Below the pieces are notes generated by a model that made no database searches, was not told where the DNA came from, and worked only from the letters and a program-made list of their open reading frames with translations. A DNA stretch of 64,000 nt, taken from NCBI RefSeq assembly GCF_004193775.1, contig NC_041019.1:54162957-54226956 (forward strand), given 5' to 3'. This document shows, piece by piece, positions 51,460-61,299 of the stretch. This DNA comes from Glycine soja. Its lineage: Eukaryota > Streptophyta > Magnoliopsida > Fabales > Fabaceae. Each line of letters opens with the position of its first letter. Within the stretch, counting starts at the first letter, position 1. Position numbers and translations under genes: made by a program.

Positions 51460-52673
51460 TGTTAACTTATTGCCAAGTATATCAAATTTGTCACAAATAC
51501 TAAAGTACTCAGGAGTCCGAGTGTCGAATCCACAAGGACTTTGTTTATACTTGGATTAATGCAAACCCAAGTTAAAAGCAATAGATAAAGAATTTAAAAT
51601 AAAGATAAAGACATATATTAGATAAGATAAAGATTTAAAAGAGGATAAAATATTTAAAGATAAAAATAGAAGATAGAGAAGATAAAATATTTAAATTAAG
51701 ATATGATAAAGATAAAAGAAAATAGAAGATAAAAGATAAGATAAAAAAAGTAAAAGATAAAAATAAAATAAAATCAGAATTTGATAAGGTTAGGACCTGA
51801 CCTGTCTTGTTTGCCTAGAATGTATGAGTTTATGATTTTTCTTTATTAATTTAAGTGATTCTATTCTATCCACATTTGTTCAATTACTTTGTCCCAGATT
51901 CCTCAAGATGACAAACCTATTTTATTTATCTATCTTTCACATTTCTTTGCAAAGACTCAACAAAAATAAAATGCATGAAGTACGAATTCTAGATGTTTGC
52001 AAGAACGCATGGACATAAAATTATCATTCTATTCCTAGCAATGATTTTCTTAAGAAATCCTTTCTTTTTGTTCTATTAGAAGTTATTCTCTCCCGAGCAT
52101 TTAACCCCTAAAACCAATGCATACATATCTTTTTTAAGTCTTATTTAGAAGTTACCTCTCCCGAGCCTAACCCCTAACAGAATATAAGGATGAATAATGC
52201 AAGATAAAAATAGAAAAAATAATAGAATAGAAAACACCTTTGCATTGATATTTTGGCCTGCCAGTCCTTAACTAGGGTTTAGCCACGAACTGATGGGATA
52301 AGAGGGGTGGAAGAAAGAAAAGGAGTAAATGAAACCTACTAGAGGGGTTATTTAGTATTGTGTGTTTCTGCTTGCCTTAACTCCCTTTTTATAATTGTTG
52401 TAGTGAATTTGGGTCTGATGCTATAAATCTTCTTTCTTGATATTTTTGATATCTTTTGGATTTATTTTGCTTTTAATCATATCTTTTTGAGACTTCCTGA
52501 TATTTTTTCGATCTTTTTTTCTTTTAATCTCTCATTTTCATATCTACAAGTCATAAATAAAAAAATATATCAATTCTTATCATTTAATACAAAAATAACT
52601 GCTAAATAAATATTTTCAAAGATATTTTCAATATATTTTTACTATAAAAATAACTTATATTTAGCGGTTATCA
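51460..52673 (-). mobile_element. Solo LTR of a large LTR retrotransposon (1.2 kb)
   Basis: The 1,214-bp unit begins TGTTAACTTA and ends GGTTATCA on the plus strand, i.e. TG...CA. It is flanked by CTAGG (51,455-51,459) and CTAGA (52,674-52,678), a 5-bp target duplication matching at 4 of 5 positions. Read on the minus strand it starts TGATAACCGC and carries a TATA box (TATAAAAAG, complement of 52,385-52,393), so the minus strand is the likely transcribed sense. Inside are two diverged copies of an 'agaagtta..ctctcccgagc' motif (about 52,078 and 52,148) and an A/G-rich GATAAA-repeat tract (51,580-51,780). No internal coding domain or second LTR follows. Confidence 0.7.
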
Positions 52674-52678
52674 CTAGA

Positions 52679-53400
52679 CTTTCTTAAGAGAATTTTAAAA
52701 AAATAATTAAGTCAAACAACACTTAAAAATAAAATAAAGTATAGAAAATTAATGTAAATATTTATTTATTACATTAAAATAAGAATATTTCATTTTAAAA
52801 TATATTCAAAATTAAATATTAAATTAACCCAAATAAATACATCATTCAGTTACTTATTTATTTTTTAAAATTATTTTAAACTTATTACATATTTACGAAT
52901 GTTTGGAAACAAGTGACATAGTTTTCTATTGTTAGATCTCCTTAACTTTTGAACATTTTAATAGTGAAATAGTTTATTACTATTTAAGATTATTATGCGG
53001 CATAATAATATAATCGAAAAATTATAATTAATATTATCTTAAATTTCTTGGTAGATAGATAAATAGAAACTATTTGTAAATAAAAATATCAAAAGCAACA
53101 GAGGAAATATTACCTAAATTTAGAAGAAAAAATCTACTATTCATATAATACTTTTTACTAACACTATTTTTTATTTCCATCATATGGATTATCTTATCTT
53201 ATATTTTTGTCCCTTTTCTCTCACCAATCCCTTTGTTATGAAAAAGAATTATAAAAAATTGAACAAGCATAATTTTTTAATTTAGAAGGAGGCTATGCTA
53301 ACCTCGGAGCCAGGAAAGGTGCTTATGTTGGAGTTATCGGCACATGGTAGTCAAGTTGACCGTTTGTAATTCATAAAGTGATTACCTTTAAAATGAATCC
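52679..53400. other. AT-rich intergenic DNA
   Basis: No gene or repeat boundary is supported. Confidence 0.5.
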
Positions 53401-54660
53401 GAGAAGTGGGCATGCTTGGTCATCATGTTCTTTATGTAAGCAAATCATAAAAGTGCATTTGTGTGCACTCGTTGTTTGTCCTTTAAAGATGACTTCTATT
53501 TTTTATTCTGAATAATTGCACACTCTTAGCTAATTAGCTTTGCTTTTTTTTTTTTTTTTCTTTCTATTGCATTAATCCTACCCTGCTTTTAGGTAACGGA
53601 TGATCTTGATTTTGACGTTGCCGTGGGTACTTTATATTGGTATTAACTTTTGTGTTTGCCACCAAAATAATATGATAGCAGATAATTTTATTTCTTAAAT
53701 ATATAGTTTGATGTTTAAGTTCATGCATAAAAAAAATATTGATTAAAAAAGATAAATTTTTAAAATAAATATTAATATTGTGATGGATTAGTTTTTTATT
53801 TCTGATTGAGAAATACCTTTATTTAAGAAGAATAATTAAAACCACTTTACAGTTTACACTGCTTGCCATATTCGTTTATTGTAAGTGCTATTTAGTTTTA
53901 TAATACACTCAAACAGCATGTGTTGTGCCAGACTGTATAAGATTGTACCAGTCGTTGGGTATATGAAGGACAGGATCAAAATGGTGAATTCGTCATAATC
54001 TTTAATTAAGTAGGTTGTGTTGTATGTGGTACTTCTTAGATATCGTATTTTCTTTTCATCATTGCAACTTGCAATTGCAAGCCTACCTGCTTTAGATAGA
54101 TAATGGATGGAATCGAGCCTATATGTACGTTAGTGCATGTACCATCACGAGTTAAGTTTCTATATGATGACCATTATTGTATTTTTTCTTTATAGAAATT
54201 GAATAGATAAGGTCATATTAAAATTTAAAAATGATTTATATCTAAGAACAGAGGGATAAACATAAAATTTTAGCATGATATTATAATGTGAAAATTCAAC
54301 ATGCGAGAACCATTAGAATCATCAGAATTGTAGTTGGTTTGAATAGAATATGCACGCAGTTATAAATTCTTTTCTAAGTACGACAAATGTATAAATAAAA
54401 AAATCAACACGGGAGGATCTATTATTGGAGACTTTATATTAGTAACTTTACTGTGTTTTCGTTTTATGTAAGTTCTAATTTTTTTGTTCAATACACTCAA
54501 CTCCAAGTGGCACAAATATGGTGTGGGAGGCATAAAGATTGTACCTGTCGTTGGGTATTATGTGAAAGAAAAGATCAAGGAAGGTTGGAGTCATAATAAT
54601 TGAATGAATAATTTGCTCACTTTAAGATGACCTATTATTAAATGAGTGCACCTTACTTTA
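53400..54660 (+). repeat. Diverged tandem duplication, about 0.6-kb units
   Basis: Two successive blocks carry the same order of landmarks. Block 1 has 'cctaccctgcttttaggtaa' (53,577), 'gtactttatattggtatta' (53,627), 'aatacactcaaacagc' (53,903) and 'gattgtaccagtcgttgggt' (53,942). Block 2 has 'cctacctgctttagata' (54,084), 'gactttatattagtaac' (54,430), 'aatacactcaactcc' (54,490) and 'gattgtacctgtcgttgggt' (54,538). Partial further copies occur at about 48,640-48,790 and 50,850-50,930. No conserved open frame is visible, so the nature of the repeated unit is unknown. Confidence 0.55.
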
Positions 54661-56249
54661 CTTCTTTTTTGGTACATACCTTGCTTTATTTCTTTAATTA
54701 AACATGGGCGGAAACAATTTTATTTCTTAATTTGACCATGACCAAGTTTAAGTAGATATTTATTTTAAATCCTACTCTGGGAAAAAGGAAATTGCCACCT
54801 CTCCAGATTATTAAAAAAAAATACAACACAAAAAGGAGAAAAGAAAAGAAGTTTCACAAGGCACAATTAATATTCTTTTTCGTAAGGAGTTTTTTTTTTT
54901 ACACTTATTGTTGGCCATTATATCGAATTCGTTCACTTTTCAGCTAATATTTTGTGAAAGTGTTCATGACACAAGGCTCTCTGTTTTGAACGGTGGACAG
55001 AGGATTTGAACTTTTGCCAATTTGTACCCATTATTATAGGCATTAGTAATAGTAGTGATAGAAATATACATTGTTTAGGATTGTGTCTATTGGTACAATC
55101 TTTCTTTACGTATAAATATTTTAAGTCTGCACTAATAATATATTATGCTAACTAACATATGATATATTGAAAATATATATATCAATTTCTATATCAACGT
55201 AACGTAATTATCTATTAAATATAATGTATCATATTATTGATATAAACTTGTAATGCATATACTGACAATTTAATTTTTGTTAGGCAAAAAATATACAAAG
55301 TGAGGTTAATCCATATTAATAGTGATATTATAATGATTTTGTTTGAAATTATTATTATTGTACACATTGTAGATTTATATTAATAGTATAATAATTATGT
55401 TTAGTAAAAAATATTCGTAAATATTATCATCTGTACATCATATTATTAATATAGTCTCATAATATTTATATTAAAACTATAATTTATATTAAACTCTAAT
55501 TAGATTTTAATGATCGTGCATAATATAAAAGAATTTTAAAATAATCATTATAAAAATTAATATTTATATTATATATAATAAGTTGTGATAGAATAATAAT
55601 GTAAAATAATTTATAGTTTATTTTCTTATTAAACAAAGACTATAAAGATATATAATCTTAATATTCCGTTAGTGGAGGACAATTTTTCGATGGTACTACA
55701 CCAATCTTAACAACTACAACATTAGAAGAGTCGTGCTTAATTAGTCTGTTGCTTACCATCATGATCCATGGTATATTTGTTCCACCGGCGGCCTGAGGAA
55801 TAATACGTTTATGAGTTGACAGACGGATATTCATATGTATGAATCCGTGGAAGTCTTTTCGTATATGCTAAACCACTTGATGGATTTGAATGTGTAGGTG
55901 TATATATTATTGATGTTAAATTGAGAATATTTTGTGACTATTAATCACATACCAGTTTTGGGCTGCATTTAATCATCATTAATAGCATCCGATTTGTTGT
56001 CCATATTGCATTTCATATGAAGCTGACATTTCATTAATGTAGGAAAATCACACTACACACTTTTGCATTATACATGGCTAGCTCATAGCCCTGAAACTAA
56101 CTCGATACATGGCCTAGCTAATAATACCATATGATCTCGGCATGGTATTATTGATATACATGATAATACATGTGGAAACTTGAGATCCTCCAAGACAAGA
56201 CATTCAAGGGTGTGGTGTCAGAAAAAACATTGTTGTTTATTATTTTCAT
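54661..56249. other. Intergenic DNA and NIP 3' flank
   Basis: No gene is supported. A short GC-richer patch (CCACCGGCGGCC) lies at about 55,782-55,794. The bases just below 56,250 are presumably the 3' UTR of the minus-strand aquaporin gene. Confidence 0.5.
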
Positions 56250-59200
56250 TCACACCAAGCATCTTTGGTCGCTTTTTTGTTCGGTTCCACCAATGCTTTG
56301 GCGCACCTTGGATGAAATGGAGGATAGTGAAATGGGAAAACCAGGGTGTTCAGTGTCCCTAATCACATTGTAAGACCATGCTGCTAAAACTGCCCCAGTA
56401 ATCGGTCCAACAAAATATACCCAAAGTCCCTTGTAGTATGATGTTGCAATTGCAGGACCTAATGTCCTTGCTGGGTTCATTGATCCCCCTGATATTGGTC
56501 TGTATACATGGACAGCACACAACAACAATTTTCAAAAAACATTGGCTTCTTTTCATGCATGTTTATGTCTCTTACTTTGCTTCCTCAATATATATAGGTT
56601 TTTGCCTAATTTTGAGTCTCCCATTTTTTAAACTTTATTTTTTCCTGTGGTCATTTATTCCTGTGGTGTAAAATTGTGTTTGTGTGTGAGGATCATTTTT
56701 TTTTTCTTTTTTGCTAAACTTACCCGGCTACAATGCTTGCTATGCAAACAGAAGAACCTACTGCAACTCCTGATAGCTGTCCTGTCTGCAAAAAATGACA
56801 ACATTTTAAGGTAAGGAGTATGTTTAGATAATGTAATTGAAAATTTAAAATAATATATGGTTAGGAATTAAACTTAAATATTAAGTCACACATACTCTAT
56901 CAAATGAGCTGAACTTCTTAGCGGGCCTTAATTACTCTAATTAAATTTTCTTTATCTATAAAATTTTTCAATTAAATTACTGTGATTCTTACCGCGTTTG
57001 AGTCAGTGGCCACGGCCATGGAAATGAACACCATGGTGTATGTGCTCACCATTTCCATGGTTAGGGCTTGAATGTGTGATCCAGCAGGTGAAGTTCCCCC
57101 AATCTCATCTGATGGCCGTAACAGCTCTCGCAATGTGTATGAAGCAGAAATGGCTCCAGTGAGTTGAGCTGCTACATAAAATGGGAGCTGCAAGAAAATT
57201 GTACGCGTTGTTTATGTGTCTAGCTAAAAGGGTCTAAAACTACAATTTGTCCACAAAATAAGTTAGCCAAATTGCCCAAAAATGAGAAAAGGAATCAGAA
57301 TTTAATTATTCTAATTTTTTTTATCCCATTTGACAATCAAACCAGACCTTATCTGCAAAGAATTTATTTTAAGTTCAAGTCCTACTGATTTCTTTTGTTG
57401 TCTGTTTCATATTGCCATTCTTGTCATCTTGTGTCGGCTCCTAATTGAGTTAAACCTATTAATTTACTTCTCACAAAAATACAAACAACATACTACTACT
57501 AAATTATCATATTGTACAAGGAGAGAGAGTAGCTGCTGTTTTTTTAATATGAATTAATTTAATTATCAGATTTTACTAACGAATATCTTAATGATATTAG
57601 TTGAAGAATGATTAATATCACACTAAACGTTCTTGATTAAAAATAAACAACACATATTCTCTTAATTTTATTTTTTTAAAATTTCGGTAAACAACAAGTA
57701 CGGTCATTTATTCTGCATTATTTCATGGCAGAAGGGTGGTTCAAATCCTCATTACTATATGGTAGCTAGGGAATAGATAATAATCAAAAAGAAAAAATAT
57801 GGTAGGGACTAGATTCATGAAGGATTTCTGGACCACATAATTAATGAACATTTCAGATTGTTTCTGGCTGAAAATGCATGCACATTACCCTGGGTCCACG
57901 GTGAGACGTGAACTTGACCAGTACCTGTTTTTTCTCTTGGCCGAACCATTTTGACGCGGACTTGAATCCATACAAACTGAGTCACGTTGGTTTCAAGGAC
58001 ATTTTATTGAGATATTTTCCCCTTTTCTATTTTTACAGATTTTTATATATTCCACCGTATGTTCATTGAACCATTTAAAAAAAAAGGTTATGGCTTGACA
58101 CAGTTGTTTAAGTTAGTATTTAGTAGGTCCTACACATTACATCACACATAAGAACTTTTACTATGTTTTTCTCTAATATGATGAGTTGTTTAAATGAGTT
58201 TAATTAAAATTATTTATTGTGAAAAAATTGCTAAGAAAGGTTGCTTAAATAAGTTACTCAGCTAAATTAAACAACGTTAGCTCATTTGTTTCAATACTAA
58301 AATTAGTTAACAACTATTGTTTAACCCTGATAAACTGTGATAAGCAACCCGTTCGAGTTTTTCTAAAGAGTTTATGATGACTTTGTGAATATTTGTTTTA
58401 TGCATATCATCTTTCTTCTTTATGTACCAATCATAAGAAATAGTAGAAAAATAGTTATAGTACACCACTCAACAAACATAGACCTAGTATTCGAAGGATG
58501 GATTACAGAATGAGTAAGCTCACTTTATTTGTGGTCTCTAGCTATAGCAGCTAATTTTAATCATTGTGTTCTGATTTTGAGTTAATTATACTAATTTATA
58601 ATTAATGTCTCGTTCGTATTGGAGGGGGAGCCTTTTAAAATAAAAGGTGTGGTGAGGGAAGCTGAAGCTCTGGGTCAACCTAACTAGTCGTATGCACTGT
58701 GCATTTGAGGATTTAATGAAATATTAACCTTCAATTATTAGTGATTAAAATTGGAGGCAATAATGACACATTTGTCTCCAACTGCACAAGTTACGCATGT
58801 TACGTGTAAGATACATAGATTGGCAAATTAAATTAAACTATATGCGATTATTTTGGAAAATCAGTGAACAAGTCAAGTAACAAAAGCATTCAATTTTAAA
58901 AACACTGATTTTAGGAATTGGTGAAAACAGTTTGAGAATGGGTCTAATTGTTCCATATCAAAGAACATATAATATTATTGTTTTATGCCAAAACTTGAAT
59001 TTGCTTTAACCTTTTTATGATTTAATTTATCATTAATTATCATATAGTATTAAAAGTATATTTATTTTTATTAGTTTAATTGTAATTTAACTAATAACCT
59101 ATTAATTAAGAGTGTAACTGTGTGTCAGATTGAGTTAGATTTTGTCTATTTAATGGATCAACTAATGAAATATAATTGGACAAAGTTGGATTGAGTTCAT

Positions 59201-61036
59201 TGTTTTGGTTTGGTAAGAAGCCTAAACTGAATCCACCCTACCTTAATTTAGGTTGGATAATCAAGTTGATTGATTAAAATATTGTTATATTTTATAAATT
59301 GTTAAAAAAATCATAAAAATAATATCCAAATAAATACAATACAAAAGATTAAATAAAAAATTACATTCTATATTAGAAAGAGAGAAAAAGAAAATGATGA
59401 TTCCATTAAATTAAAATAAAACTAATATGAATCTAACATGTATATGTAGCATTTAACCACAATCACAGTTAAAAATGAAGTACCTAATTAATTTAAATAT
59501 GAAAGTCACAAAGTTGGTCTTTAGGTGTGGGTTAGGGTTACACACGTACTACACTAAATATTGATAAAAAAATAGAATAATTATTAATTTGTTATTAATA
59601 TTATTTATAAGTGTTTTATATTGGATTGAATTATTTGAGTTTAGAACTCATTAATTAACATGATACCCAATTCAATCCAACTACAATTAGCTTAGTTAAA
59701 TAATAGTAAATCGAACCAATGATTCAAGCAAACCTCTAAATTATAATTAGTTTGGATTAATTGATTGGGATTGCAGGTCACTCATACCCACTTGCACCTC
59801 TACTACTAATATATTCACTAGTTCAAAAACTAGTTTAGTTTTGAAAAACATTACTATAAATTGGTACAATATTTTAATTTATGGAAATAACCATAACTCT
59901 TTTTTTAAAATATTCTCTAAAAAATAATTATTTTAAAATAAAGTAAACTCTACACGCTCTTAGCATTATTTTCTTAATTACTCTAATAATTTCTTATAAA
60001 ATGGAGTTGATAGTAGAAAGAAAAAAATTATAAATTTAAACTTCATTTATTAAAAAAAAACTAATAAATTAACTATTAATATGCAGGATAAACAAAAATT
60101 TCACCAATCTCTTGACAGTAGACAGAGAGAAAAAAAAAAAATCCGTCGTGAGTACGAAGACATTGTTGTGTCCACCAATTCACTGAAGGACGTGTGGGAA
60201 AGCATATCCATATAGTAATTGGAGTATAGTACTAAAAGCATTATTATTTATAGACGGACTTGCTTTTCAGAAAATAAAAGAAATGTACCTGTGGCCACGG
60301 AAGATGCCTCACGGCGGTAAAAGCAAGCGAAACAGCTGGGTTCATGTGTGCCCCTGAGATGTGTCCAATTGAGTAAATCATGACCGTCACTATGAGTCCT
60401 CCTGCAAGTGAAGCTCCAAGCTTTGACACCATGCTTTCATCAATCTTGCTAAGCCCAGCAGAACCACTCCCCACAAACACTAACAGAAATGTCCCTATAA
60501 CCTCCGCAAATACCTGCCATAATCATCACACATTTCTATTAATTAATCAAATTAAAATAACCAAACAATAGTATGAGATCATAGGTTATAACCTCAATGC
60601 CTTGGCCAGTGTGTACCCAAAGAAAATCAAATCAAATTAAACAACAAAACAATCCACTAGAGTCGAGCTAGTATGGAGAGAGTTTTGATACTACTAGAGT
60701 CGACTCAGTATGCATATAGTTATAAGTTCTAACATCAAGGTGATAATAATAATAATAAAAAAAAAGGAAATCAAATTAAATGACAACCCATATAGAAGTT
60801 TGTGTGTTTCAAGGCACAAACTTTTTCAAAGAATGAAAATTAAAACCAGGGTATAATTTAAGTGTTGGGTTGTTGGTTACCTTTCTGGGAAATCCAGGAG
60901 GGTAACTTTGTGCAACTCTTGCAAGAGAGCCGCCAGGGGAAGGTGATGACGATGAAATCTCAGGGATGCTTGGACTAGGTGTCTCAATTGTGCTAGGGAT
61001 GAAGGTAAACGTGCTTTGGCTGGTGGTCCCCTCCAT
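56250..61036 (-). CDS. NIP2: NIP-III aquaporin (Lsi1/NIP2-type silicic-acid channel), 5 exons
   Basis: A membrane channel of the nodulin-26-like intrinsic protein family, 295 residues. Exons in coding order are 60,881-61,036, 60,289-60,513, 56,993-57,187, 56,724-56,785 and 56,250-56,499, all with GT-AG introns and continuous frame. An in-frame TAG eight codons upstream supports the ATG. The Ser/Pro-rich cytosolic N-terminus (1-52) precedes six membrane segments. NPA motifs are at 110-112 (SGAHMNPAV) and 221-223 (GGSMNPAR), separated by exactly 108 residues. By alignment to rice Lsi1, the selectivity filter is Gly90, Ser209, Gly218, Arg224 (G-S-G-R), the small-residue filter of NIP-III channels. 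Known members admit silicic acid, arsenite, boric acid and similar neutral solutes, usually in root plasma membranes. Substrate is inferred. The second intron is 3.1 kb and contains a hAT element. Confidence 0.95.
57188..59106. other. NIP intron 2, 3'-proximal part
   Basis: Non-coding intron sequence, AT-rich, with no further gene. Open frames such as 57,330-57,557 show no family resemblance and lie on the opposite strand to the host gene. Confidence 0.6.
59107..59802. mobile_element. hAT-type non-autonomous element inside NIP intron 2
   Basis: The left end TAAGAGTGTAACTGTGTGTC and the reverse complement of the right end TAGAGGTGCAAGTGGGTATG form imperfect terminal inverted repeats. The flanks CTATTAAT (59,099-59,106) and CTACTAAT (59,803-59,810) agree at 7 of 8 positions, matching the 8-bp target duplication of hAT transposons. 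The 696-bp interior has no transposase. It lies wholly inside the 3.1-kb intron between exons 2 and 3 and does not touch the splice sites. Confidence 0.7.
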
Positions 61037-61083
61037 TGTTATAAGATTATGGAAGGCTATAACCTATAGCTCAGGAAATGTGA

Positions 61084-61108
61084 TCTCTCTCTCTCTCTCT
61101 CTCTCTCT
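61084..61108 (-). repeat. (GA)n tract in the NIP 5' leader
   Basis: A 25-base CT run on the plus strand, i.e. (GA)n on the coding strand, lies about 50 bases upstream of the ATG and downstream of the TATA box, so it is probably transcribed. GA repeats in plant leaders can be bound by BBR/BPC GAGA factors; a role here is inference. Confidence 0.85.
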
Positions 61109-61165
61109 ATATGTTAGCTAATAGCTACAAGTAGTGGATGATGAAACTATGAATGATTAACGTGC

Positions 61166-61295
61166 CTTTTATAACCTCCCAAATGTACCTTCTTCACATC
61201 ACTTGCATTGCACATGGTAACTAAGTAGGTGCTTGTGTGAAATATAAATTCCTAAAGAGTAGACCGTGGAGTTGGGTGACATTTGGATTACGTCA
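61166..61295 (-). promoter_or_regulatory. NIP promoter: TATA box and TGACGTAA element
   Basis: On the minus strand TTATAAAAGG (complement of about 61,165-61,174) is a good TATA box about 130 bases upstream of the start codon. Further up, the complement of 61,288-61,295 reads TGACGTAA, a TGACG-type bZIP (TGA-factor) site. Position and orientation fit the NIP gene; no expression data are available from sequence. Confidence 0.6.
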
Positions 61296-61299
61296 TGGA

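Noticed and set aside
57739..57760. 'ggttcaaatcctc' as a possible tRNA T-arm
   Set aside because: No matching acceptor, D-arm or anticodon structure could be found around it.
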